17,197 nt of DNA from Bacillota bacterium. GTDB taxonomy: Bacteria; Bacillota; Clostridia; Acetivibrionales; Acetivibrionaceae. The position numbers and the translations under genes are program-made. Shown here piece by piece: positions 6,975-13,232 of this stretch. Below the pieces are notes generated by a model, which saw nothing but the letters and a program-made list of their open reading frames with translations, did no database searches and was not told the DNA's origin. Position 1 is the first letter of the stretch. The number at the start of each line of letters is the position of its first letter. The stretch is taken from contig JAEZUI010000059.1 of assembly GCA_023421115.1 (NCBI GenBank), positions 1 through 17,197 on the forward strand, written 5' to 3'.

Positions 6975-7601
6975 GTGGAGAGACCAACTTTTTTAGATAT
7001 ATTGCTTTTTCCAAAGGCTTATTTTGCAAAGATAACGGATAAGCTTCCAACTTTATTTTTAGGTATTGTATTTGTGGGTTTGTCGGATGCTGTGTTCCTA
7101 CTTTTAAATCGTATTCCGGTAATTTTTTGCAATAAAACGCTTAATGTATTGATATTTAACTCTACCCTGGCACTTTGTATTGCTGTATTATTAGGGCTTA
7201 TAGATATTGTTTTCTTTTCGATTCCTTTATTTGATTTGTTCAAATTTTTTAGGGTGAAAGAAAGAGTAAAGAACATAAACGGCCAGTTGGTTAAGTTGAT
7301 GAAAGTCTACATATCTGCACATTTTATTATTGTCCCTGTACAGGCTTTTTTTGTAGCTACCGTCCGATTGTCTGAATGGGCAGGTATGACTTCGGGTTTC
7401 AGTATAACGATGGCGTTAATTGAGTTTATGTTGATGCCTATTTGGTTGGCAGCAATAGTAGCTAGAGGGATAAACACAATCTATGATTTTGATGACAGAT
7501 TAAAAGGTATGATATTTGTAATTGTTTATGGTTGGTATCTTTTGTTGTCATATGCACTGAGTTTTACTATTGGTAATTGGATTCCACTGCTTTTTAAATA
7601 A
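6975..7601 (+). CDS. Yip1-like multi-pass membrane protein
   Basis: A 208-aa integral membrane protein with about five hydrophobic segments (roughly residues 25-45, 56-86, 112-130, 141-166 and 178-200) separated by short basic loops such as FRVKERVKNINGQ. The N-terminal pattern (a short amphipathic FLDILLFPKAYFAKI then membrane segments) and size resemble bacterial Yip1-domain proteins, whose function is unknown. The assignment is by overall shape rather than by a signature motif. Translation starts at GTG 6975 with AAGGAGA 7 nt upstream; there is no ATG in a suitable place. A structured leader precedes it. tRNA-Arg follows from its own promoter. Confidence 0.6.
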   Translation: MERPTFLDILLFPKAYFAKITDKLPTLFLGIVFVGLSDAVFLLLNRIPVIFCNKTLNVLIFNSTLALCIAVLLGLIDIVFFSIPLFDLFKFFRVKERVKNINGQLVKLMKVYISAHFIIVPVQAFFVATVRLSEWAGMTSGFSITMALIEFMLMPIWLAAIVARGINTIYDFDDRLKGMIFVIVYGWYLLLSYALSFTIGNWIPLLFK

Positions 7602-7634
7602 ATTATTTTCTGGTTTTTTTCATATATGTGTCAG

Positions 7635-7663
7635 TTGCCAATTTGAGAATATTGGATTATAAT
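7635..7663 (+). promoter_or_regulatory. Promoter of tRNA-Arg
   Basis: TTGCCA (7635-7640) and TATAAT (7658-7663) are separated by 17 nt. The expected transcription start near 7670 is 13 nt before the mature tRNA. Confidence 0.75.
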
Positions 7664-7682
7664 GTTATGGTGGTAGGCTTAA

Positions 7683-7757
7683 GTCCCGGTGGCCTAATGG
7701 ATAAGGTAGTGGATTCCGGTTCCACTGATACGGGTTCGATTCCTGTCCGGGACGCCA
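7683..7757 (+). tRNA. tRNA-Arg (CCG)
   Basis: A 75-nt cloverleaf with acceptor GTCCCGG/CCGGGAC, discriminator G, anticodon loop TTCCGGT between GTGGA and TCCAC (anticodon CCG), T-arm ending in GTTCGATTCC, and encoded CCA. Confidence 0.95.
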
Positions 7758-7765
7758 AATTTATG

Positions 7766-7803
7766 AACACCAGCAATCATAAGATTGCCGGTGTTTATTT
7801 TTT
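7766..7803 (+). terminator. Terminator of tRNA-Arg
   Basis: AACACCAGCAATC (7766-7778) pairs with GATTGCCGGTGTT (7783-7795) with one A/C mismatch and an ATAA loop, followed by TATTTTTT. Confidence 0.85.
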
Positions 7804-7863
7804 ACCCTTTATTCCTTACAAACCGCTAGTACTAATGTGTTGTGAAAAAACTAACACTCGACA

Positions 7864-7891
7864 TTGCAGCCGAGACATGGTAAAATATAAT
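7864..7891 (+). promoter_or_regulatory. Possible promoter of the PilZ-like gene
   Basis: TTGCAG (7864-7869) and TATAAT (7886-7891) are separated by 16 nt. This would give a ~165-nt untranslated leader; I see no known riboswitch in that stretch (7900-8060). Confidence 0.4.
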
Positions 7892-8060
7892 TAGGGAAAA
7901 AAATACATAACAATCTTTAATTTCTATATACTATGTATAATGACTTAGTATCACAACTGTTCCTATTTTTTAGATAATCATACAGCGATTGGTACAATTA
8001 TCTCTGAAGTACACATACAATTATTGCGGTATAAAGTTTAAACCCAAAGGGGGGGTAATT

Positions 8061-8486
8061 ATGGGGACTTATCAGGAACGTTTAACCCAAAAAACCAATA
8101 ATGCTACTTTATGTACTGCATCTATAAGTTCTGACATGATTAGATGGAGAGATGTTGAAGTGGATGATATCTCGACATCGGGGCTTACTTTTTATACAGA
8201 TAAAGCATATAAAGTAGGACAGTTACTCAGTTTTGACTTAAAGGTGTACAGTATGCTTACTCAATTTGACATTCCGCTTGAGGGACAGATTGTTGAAGAA
8301 AAAAAATCTGCTGTTGATGGTTTTTGCTACATTGTAAAATATGAGAAGATTGAAAAGCATGTAAAAATACAGTTAGATGAAATTTTTAAATCTAATATAG
8401 CTGCTAAAGCGACTTCTGAAGTTGCTACAGGGGATGGGATCTACTCATTCATATTGAATCCGAGAAATAAAGCTGTAAAGGTATGA
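8061..8486 (+). CDS. PilZ-like domain protein
   Basis: A 141-aa protein, probably cytosolic, with no signal peptide or membrane segment. Residues ~15-105 look like a PilZ beta-barrel: VEVDDISTSGLTFYT carries the DxSxxG-type motif (here DISTSG), followed by VGQLLSFDLKV and a later FDIPLEGQIV strand. PilZ domains bind cyclic di-GMP through an RxxxR motif upstream of DxSxxG. That motif is not clearly present here, only R28 and R30 close to the DISTSG segment, so ligand binding is doubtful. The frame opens at 7989, but ATG 8061 directly follows a run of G residues that can serve as ribosome binding site. An isolated pilM lies about 1.7 kb downstream, a possible functional link. A terminator follows. 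Confidence 0.6.
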   Translation: MGTYQERLTQKTNNATLCTASISSDMIRWRDVEVDDISTSGLTFYTDKAYKVGQLLSFDLKVYSMLTQFDIPLEGQIVEEKKSAVDGFCYIVKYEKIEKHVKIQLDEIFKSNIAAKATSEVATGDGIYSFILNPRNKAVKV

Positions 8487-8515
8487 TGGCTCTGTGATTT
8501 TTTTGTAATGGTCTT

Positions 8516-8542
8516 AAAAGATTATAAAAAATCTTTTTTTTT
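8516..8542 (+). terminator. Terminator after the PilZ-like gene
   Basis: AAAAGATT (8516-8523) pairs with AATCTTTT (8530-8537), and the run of T continues to 8542. Confidence 0.75.
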
Positions 8543-8902
8543 ACCTATTTTTTTTCGATAAAATTTCTATATTAGAATACTTAGGAAAGTAAATTCATCT
8601 ATTTGATCTATTTGTATAATTCGATAATTTCCTATATATTTTCATATGCTTTTAATGAAAATGAAGCATATTTAGCGGGTTTTACATATTAAGAGGGTTT
8701 TACATATTAAGAGGTAAAAGTTGCCTATTGGAAACATTATAGAAATATAAAAATTTCCCTGAAGCTTTGTTGATATGAAAAATGACCTGTTTCACAGTTG
8801 GAATAATCTGGTGAGATCTTAGAATATGCACCCATTATTTTATGAAGCTATGGTAAAATAATTATTATTTTGTTAAAATGTATGAGCTGTGATAAGGTTA
8901 TA
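8543..8902. other. AT-rich spacer without a gene
   Basis: I see no supported gene here. It contains a tandem duplication (8677-8712) and an AT-only palindrome AAAATAATTATTATTTT (8855-8871) whose significance is unclear because of the base composition. Confidence 0.5.
8677..8712 (+). repeat. 18-bp tandem duplication
   Basis: GGGTTTTACATATTAAGA is present twice, head to tail and without any difference (8677-8694 and 8695-8712), in the spacer upstream of dusB. Confidence 0.85.
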
Positions 8903-8967
8903 TCTTTTCAAAGAGTGCCCTGAATTTCTCAATATAAAGTTATAAAAATACAAGCTTTTTGAAAAGA
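8903..8967 (+). other. Long stem in the dusB leader
   Basis: TCTTTTCAAAGAG (8903-8915) pairs over 13 positions, with one G-U, with CTTTTTGAAAAGA (8955-8967). The stem ends 12 nt before the dusB ribosome binding site and could influence translation or message stability. Confidence 0.4.
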
Positions 8968-8989
8968 CTATTATTAGGGGAGGAGAATT

Positions 8990-9964
8990 ATGAAGATTGG
9001 CAACGTGTTGTTAGAGAATAATGTTTTTTTAGCACCTATGGCAGGTGTTACCGATATGCCCTTTCGAATTTTATGCAAAGAGCAGGGTTGTGGGCTATTA
9101 TATACAGAGATGATTAGTGCGAAAGGCATTTATTACAATGATATAAAAAGTTTTAAATTGACGCAAATTGACCCTGTTGAAGAACCCACTGCATTGCAAA
9201 TATTTGGAGCTGAACCGGATATTATGGCAAGAGTTGCCGAAAGATTAAGTCAGCTAAATACTGCTATTATAGATATAAATATGGGTTGCCCTACTCCTAA
9301 AATAACTAAAAACGGTGAAGGAAGCGCTCTGATGAGAAATCCTGAACTAGTTGGGAAAATTGTTAAAGAAGTATCTAAAGCATCAAGTAAGCCTGTAACT
9401 GTTAAGATTCGTAAGGGCTGGGACGATAATAGCGTTAACGCAGTTGAAATTGCAAAGATAGCAGAAGATAATGGTGCGGCAGCTATAACGGTTCATGGTA
9501 GGACAAGAGAGCAGTTTTATTCCGGTAAAGCTGATTGGGAAACAATTAAAAATGTAAAAAAAGCTGTGTCCATTCCCGTTATTGGTAATGGTGATATTTT
9601 CAATGAGGAAGATGCGAGAAAAATGCTTGAGGATACCGGTTGTGATGCTTTGATGGTGGGCCGTGGAGCACAAGGGAATCCTTGGATATTTGAAAAGATT
9701 ATAAAATACCTAAAATTTAATGTGAAATTATCCGATATATCATGTAAAGATAGAATTGAAATGATAAAAAGGCACATGCAAATGCTCGTTAATATTAAAG
9801 GAGAGATTTCGGGAATTAGGGAGATGAGAAAGCATATTGCATGGTATGTCAAGGGAATGAGGAACTCAGCTGCACTTAAAGAAAAAGTATTTCACGCAGT
9901 TTCCGAGGGGGAAGTTTTAAATTTACTTGATGAATACTTAAGCAATATAAATACTGTAGATTAG
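8990..9964 (+). CDS. dusB: tRNA-dihydrouridine synthase, DusB type
   Basis: A 324-aa FMN-dependent enzyme that reduces uridines in the tRNA D-loop to dihydrouridine. The TIM barrel begins with LAPMAGVTDMPFR near residue 14. The catalytic cysteine is C100 in NMGCPTPKI. Further family motifs are VKIRKGW, VHGRTREQFYSGKADW, IPVIGNGDI and MVGRGAQGNPWIF (FMN phosphate binding), followed by the helical tRNA-binding C-terminal domain with EMRKHIAWYVKG. Length is normal for the family. ATG 8990 follows GGGGAGGAG. It stands alone: ~500 nt of spacer upstream, ~190 nt before pilM downstream. Confidence 0.95.
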   Translation: MKIGNVLLENNVFLAPMAGVTDMPFRILCKEQGCGLLYTEMISAKGIYYNDIKSFKLTQIDPVEEPTALQIFGAEPDIMARVAERLSQLNTAIIDINMGCPTPKITKNGEGSALMRNPELVGKIVKEVSKASSKPVTVKIRKGWDDNSVNAVEIAKIAEDNGAAAITVHGRTREQFYSGKADWETIKNVKKAVSIPVIGNGDIFNEEDARKMLEDTGCDALMVGRGAQGNPWIFEKIIKYLKFNVKLSDISCKDRIEMIKRHMQMLVNIKGEISGIREMRKHIAWYVKGMRNSAALKEKVFHAVSEGEVLNLLDEYLSNINTVD

Positions 9965-10012
9965 CAATATATATATTTAGGTCATTTCAAAAAGCAACCT
10001 ATCATAAGCATC

Positions 10013-10038
10013 TTACATAAACCCAAATTTTTATGTAA
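10013..10038 (+). terminator. Possible weak terminator after dusB
   Basis: TTACATAAA (10013-10021) pairs perfectly with TTTATGTAA (10030-10038). No run of T follows, so it may instead be a stability hairpin. Confidence 0.3.
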
Positions 10039-10065
10039 AATACTAACGGAGTTCAATATAAAATA

Positions 10066-10094
10066 TTGATTTTAATACATCAGAATGGTAATAT
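10066..10094 (+). promoter_or_regulatory. Possible pilM promoter
   Basis: TTGATT (10066-10071) and TAATAT (10089-10094) are 17 nt apart, ~65 nt before the pilM start. Both boxes are imperfect. Confidence 0.35.
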
Positions 10095-10157
10095 AGATAC
10101 TATAGAAAGTTAATATGGTGTCATCGTTTTATAAATAATACTTAAGGAGTAGATAAA

Positions 10158-11261
10158 ATGGTAACTTTCCCTTTCATTAAAAACAGCCTTATAAGTATTG
10201 ATATAGGTTTTAGGAACATAAAAATCGTTGAAGTTGATTTGGGAAAAAACAGTGAGATATTTATCAAAAATTTCGGAATAGCTTCTACGCCAAAAGGATC
10301 TATAAAGAATGGTGCCATTAAAGACGTTAAAAGCGTTACTAGCGAAATTAAAAAAGTAATGAATGAAATTAACGTCAAAGCAAAGAACGCAAAGATTGTT
10401 ATGTCAGGTACTAATATTATTTCTCGAATTTTTTTGATAGATAAGATTCCAGGAGAAGACTTGGCTGTAGCAGTTAGGAATACTATTTCCCAAAATATGC
10501 CCATTGACATGGATGCCCATCAGATAGATTACAAAGTCCTTCAGGAACTTAGAGAAGATGGAACTTCTAAATTGAAGGTTTTTGTGACAGCAGTTTTGAA
10601 GAGTATTATTCAAAGTTATATAGATATATTGATAGAGCTCGGTTTGAAGCCTATATCGGTGGATATACCGGCAAACAGTACTGCTAAATTTTTTAATAGA
10701 GATATAATGGTAACTGAAAGTGAAACTTGGTTTAAGAAAAAGAAGTACGGTAAGTTGAGTCAAAATACCTTTGCGGTTATAGATTTTGGTTCAGAGACAA
10801 CTATAGTAAATATACTGCGGGACAGGGTTCTTGAGTTTAACAAGGTTATACTCAGAGGAAGTAGTAATCTTGACGATGCGATTGCTGCAAGGATGGGTAA
10901 AAAGCTTGATGAATCTGAGCGGCTTAAGAAAATGTACGGTATGGAACTTCCGGAAACTAATGTTAGTGAAGAGCAGGAAATGATATATCAGAGCATTAAA
11001 GGTGTAGTTGACGATATTGCAAAGCAGATTTTCCAATGCTTTGAGTTTTATGAAAAAAGGTGTTATGGTGATAAGGTAGGTAAAATCTATATTATAGGCG
11101 GAGGTTCTTTGCTTAAAGGACTGAAAGAATATATGGAGGATGTATTTACAGTACCGATTTATCCTGTTAGCCTTCTAAGTATTGAAGGAATCGAAATAAA
11201 CCAAGGTTTAGATGGTGAGAGATTAAATTACCTGATAAACTCAGTAGGAATAACTTTATAA
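10158..11261 (+). CDS. pilM: PilM-like actin-fold ATPase (type IV pilus assembly)
   Basis: A 367-aa cytoplasmic protein of the PilM/FtsA branch of the actin-like superfamily. PilM binds the N-terminus of PilN at the inner face of the membrane and links the pilus platform to the cytoplasmic motor. The nucleotide-fold signatures are SIDIGFRNIKIVEV near residue 12 (phosphate 1), FAVIDFGSETTIVNI around residue 210 (phosphate 2) and IYIIGGGSLLKGL near residue 310 (adenosine loop). AAGGAG lies 8 nt before the ATG. No pilB, pilC, pilN or pilin gene is adjacent, and a strong terminator closes it, so here pilM is a single-gene unit. The PilZ-like gene upstream may be related in function. Confidence 0.85.
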   Translation: MVTFPFIKNSLISIDIGFRNIKIVEVDLGKNSEIFIKNFGIASTPKGSIKNGAIKDVKSVTSEIKKVMNEINVKAKNAKIVMSGTNIISRIFLIDKIPGEDLAVAVRNTISQNMPIDMDAHQIDYKVLQELREDGTSKLKVFVTAVLKSIIQSYIDILIELGLKPISVDIPANSTAKFFNRDIMVTESETWFKKKKYGKLSQNTFAVIDFGSETTIVNILRDRVLEFNKVILRGSSNLDDAIAARMGKKLDESERLKKMYGMELPETNVSEEQEMIYQSIKGVVDDIAKQIFQCFEFYEKRCYGDKVGKIYIIGGGSLLKGLKEYMEDVFTVPIYPVSLLSIEGIEINQGLDGERLNYLINSVGITL

Positions 11262-11274
11262 TGTGTAGGCGAAT

Positions 11275-11304
11275 AAAAAACGACACATTTAGGTGTCGTT
11301 TTTT
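11275..11304 (+). terminator. Terminator of pilM
   Basis: AAAAAACGACAC (11275-11286) pairs perfectly with GTGTCGTTTTTT (11293-11304) around the 6-nt loop ATTTAG. Strong stem with a T run, 14 nt after the stop codon. Confidence 0.92.
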
Positions 11305-11354
11305 GCGTGTATCTATGTAAATAACTATAACAACTATAAATAAGGAGAATTTTT

Positions 11355-11888
11355 ATGCACGATGTTTCAAAAGATCATATAAATAGTCTTGTAGGAAAAG
11401 CACCAAGTGTATCTCAGGTTGAGATGACCGAATTGGTTTTGCCAAATGACACCAACCTATTAGGAAATCTTCTTGGGGGCAGATTGATGCACTGGATTGA
11501 CATAGCAGGTGCAATGGCAGCTTCAAGGCATGCAGAACGTATTGTGGCAACCGTTGCATTAGATAGTCTTGATTTCAGACATCCTGTACGAATGGGAGAA
11601 TTGGTTATTTTAAAAGCAAAAATCACATGGACAGGTAGGACTTCCATGGAAGTAAGTGTTAATGTATTTGCGGAGAATATAAAGTCGGGTAAAACTATAT
11701 TGACTAATAAGGCATATATAACTTTTGTTGCTTTAGATGAAGGTGGGAAGCCGTCACAAGTGCCACCTATTATACCTGAAACTGAAGAGGAGAAGATTAA
11801 CTTTTCTCAAGGAGAAGTGAGGCGTCAGGAAAGACTAAAGAGAAAAAATATGGAAGAAAACACTGATGGGAATACTGTTACCCCGTAG
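11355..11888 (+). CDS. Acyl-CoA thioesterase, hotdog fold
   Basis: A 177-aa cytosolic thioester hydrolase of the YciA/cytosolic acyl-CoA hydrolase family, releasing free CoA and acid from acyl-CoA. The hotdog domain covers residues ~20-135. It contains LPNDTNLLGNLLGGRLMHWID, with the family Asn-Asp and GG-helix segment, then SLDFRHPVRMGELVILKAKITWTGRTSMEVSV, typical of the beta-sheet core. The last ~40 residues are a charged tail (EVRRQERLKRK) usual for this family. Hotdog enzymes of this group form hexamers. AAGGAG precedes the ATG by 7 nt. It is flanked by terminators on both sides (11275-11304 and 11994-12018), so it is monocistronic. Substrate chain length cannot be read from sequence. 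Confidence 0.88.
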   Translation: MHDVSKDHINSLVGKAPSVSQVEMTELVLPNDTNLLGNLLGGRLMHWIDIAGAMAASRHAERIVATVALDSLDFRHPVRMGELVILKAKITWTGRTSMEVSVNVFAENIKSGKTILTNKAYITFVALDEGGKPSQVPPIIPETEEEKINFSQGEVRRQERLKRKNMEENTDGNTVTP

Positions 11889-11993
11889 CAATTTTTACAC
11901 AGCAAAATAATGCGCATCTGTTTGGAAACTTTAAGTGACGGTCTTTGTGACCTTAAATGTTGTATAGGTTATTTTTTGAAAGGGCATATAAGA

Positions 11994-12018
11994 AAAAGGG
12001 GGCAGGATGCCCCCTTTT
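11994..12018. terminator. Bidirectional terminator between thioesterase and NlpC/P60 genes
   Basis: AAAAGGGGGC (11994-12003) pairs perfectly with GCCCCCTTTT (12009-12018) around the loop AGGAT. It can stop transcription of both convergent genes. Confidence 0.9.
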
Positions 12019-12030
12019 ATAGAATATTAA

Positions 12031-12693
12031 TTAAATAACTCTTTTCGCCCCCAGATATCTTTGTGAATAATATGTTGAGCTCAAATTTGATATGGTAATT
12101 TTACCAGCACCAGAACTTGCGTGAATGAACTGATTGTTTCCGATATAAATTCCAACATGAGAGGGACCGGTTTTATATGTGGTAAAAAACACAAGATCGC
12201 CCCTTTTTAGTTGTGATTTTGATACCCAATACCCCGAATTATATTGGGTGCTTGCTGTACGTGGTATAATGATATCATTTTTAAGCATAACATAATGAGT
12301 AAACCCTGAACAGTCAAATCCTGAAGGTGATGTTCCGCCCCATACGTAAGGTACACCATAATAGCTTTTTGCTTTCAATATCACCAAGTCTTCTTTTATA
12401 TGTCTTGATGTTGTAGGTCCTACAATTCCGTCAATTCCGATGTTTTTATCTCTTTGATAGTTGACAACCGCCTGGTAGGTCAGACTACCAAAGTACCCTG
12501 TGGAATTGGCGTACAAATAACCGAGAACTCTTAAATCATCTTGAAGATTATATACTTCTCCTGTTCTCATACCCTGCCTTAATATTATTCGTTCTGAATA
12601 GTAGTCTGCATAGGCTGTGTTTACAAACATAAAGGCAGATATAAGTACAGACATAATTGCAGTTGCTAAAAAAACTGTTATTTTCTTTTTCAT
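12031..12693 (-). CDS. Secreted NlpC/P60 peptidoglycan endopeptidase with PG-binding domain
   Basis: A 220-aa exported cell-wall hydrolase. Residues 1-29 are a Sec signal peptide (KKK, hydrophobic core, AYA cleavage site before D30). Residues ~38-97 form a peptidoglycan-binding_1 domain (LRQGMRTGEVYNLQDDLRVLGYL ... DGIVGPTT). Residues ~105-220 are an NlpC/P60 cysteine peptidase with the active-site C128 in YVWGGTSPSGFDCSGF, H179 in SHVGIYIG and the third polar residue H191 in FIHASS. Such enzymes cleave stem peptides, typically the D-gamma-Glu to diamino acid bond. A GAGAGGAG ribosome binding site is 9 nt upstream of the ATG. The leader carries a c-di-AMP riboswitch, fitting the known link between this signal and cell-wall enzymes. 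It may act in growth or in spore germination. Confidence 0.93.
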   Translation of the reverse strand: MKKKITVFLATAIMSVLISAFMFVNTAYADYYSERIILRQGMRTGEVYNLQDDLRVLGYLYANSTGYFGSLTYQAVVNYQRDKNIGIDGIVGPTTSRHIKEDLVILKAKSYYGVPYVWGGTSPSGFDCSGFTHYVMLKNDIIIPRTASTQYNSGYWVSKSQLKRGDLVFFTTYKTGPSHVGIYIGNNQFIHASSGAGKITISNLSSTYYSQRYLGAKRVI

Positions 12694-12710
12694 TAAAATT
12701 CTCCTCTCTA

Positions 12711-12844
12711 AGCCTACGAGGTTAGTTGACGGGTTAGGAGAGAGCGGATTTCCCCCACGTTTTTAAACAATTATCTTTTTATATTAAAAACAGTTTAACC
12801 CCAAAAATTGATCCCCCGTTCCTTTTCCTATTAAGGACTAGGCT
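12711..12844 (-). promoter_or_regulatory. c-di-AMP riboswitch (ydaO/yuaA class)
   Basis: Read on the minus strand, the 3' part is CCCGTCAACTAACCTCGTAG followed by GC, almost identical to the highly conserved 3' block of the ydaO/yuaA aptamer. The 5' part contains ACGGGGGATCAA and TTTGGGGTTAAAC, matching the conserved GGGGGA and GGGGU(G/U)AA blocks. P1 is AGCCTA (12839-12844) with TAGGCT (12711-12716). This class usually turns genes off when c-di-AMP binds. No intrinsic terminator fits between the aptamer and the ATG 18 nt away; the ribosome binding site directly follows the P1 3' strand. Confidence 0.92.
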
Positions 12845-12890
12845 CTCTAGTATATTTACTTTGCAAATAAATAGCTCTAAGGGTATTAAC

Positions 12891-12962
12891 CTGTTTTTAT
12901 TGCCTTTAATAAGAGGCAAAATAAAAACAGCTGCTTAAATTATTCATATCAGCTATTTTTAT
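12891..12962 (-). other. Pair of mutually exclusive hairpins upstream of the riboswitch
   Basis: On the minus strand, 12962-12950 pairs with 12933-12921 (13 bp with one mismatch, followed by TTTTTATTTT). Alternatively 12930-12914 pairs with 12905-12891 (15 bp with a two-base bulge). Both need bases 12921-12930, so only one stem can form at a time. This is an attenuator-like arrangement within the nlpC leader. Confidence 0.5.
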
Positions 12963-12990
12963 GCAAAGTATGTATTGATGACGTTTCCCC

Positions 12991-13019
12991 ATTATAAGTG
13001 ACAGAGCCTTACGAATCAA
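12991..13019 (-). promoter_or_regulatory. Promoter of the riboswitch-NlpC/P60 transcript
   Basis: On the minus strand TTGATT (13019-13014) and TATAAT (12996-12991) are separated by 17 nt. Start of transcription would be near 12984, giving a leader of ~290 nt that includes the alternative hairpins and the aptamer. Confidence 0.65.
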
Positions 13020-13040
13020 CCTGTAATATATACCATGGAA

Positions 13041-13139
13041 ATTATGGACAGACTTTCTTGAAAAGAAAGTAAACGAATCGACTTATCTTTTGCTTCGTTA
13101 ACATTCTCTAAAGCCTCTGCGCAATGTCCTTTCCATAAT
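13041..13139. other. Folded block of unknown nature upstream of spoVB
   Basis: ATTATGG (13041-13047) pairs with CCATAAT (13133-13139), enclosing two hairpins: ACTTTCTT/AAGAAAGT (13052-13070) and AACGAA/TTCGTT (13072-13089). The minus strand has a 45-codon open frame without a start codon (stop at 13016-13018), so a decayed coding remnant is an alternative reading. I cannot identify it. Confidence 0.3.
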
Positions 13140-13232
13140 CTGGCGAGTGAAAATTAAATGTACCCGTCCGGTTATTTTTTTGGAATAACCTAAATATTAA
13201 TAAGGGGGACAATTTTTTTTAGGAGAAAACAG

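Noticed and set aside
7628..7894. 88-codon plus-strand frame across tRNA-Arg
   Set aside because: Covers the tRNA promoter, tRNA-Arg and its terminator; not a protein gene.
12990..13011. Minus-strand sequence resembling an insertion-sequence terminus (GGCTCTGTCACTTATAATGG)
   Set aside because: No partner inverted end or transposase nearby. The same bases are better explained as the -10 region of the promoter TTGATT-17-TATAAT for the NlpC/P60 transcript.
13016..13153. 45-codon minus-strand frame without start codon
   Set aside because: No start codon or ribosome binding site and no family I recognise; listed only as an alternative reading of the folded block.
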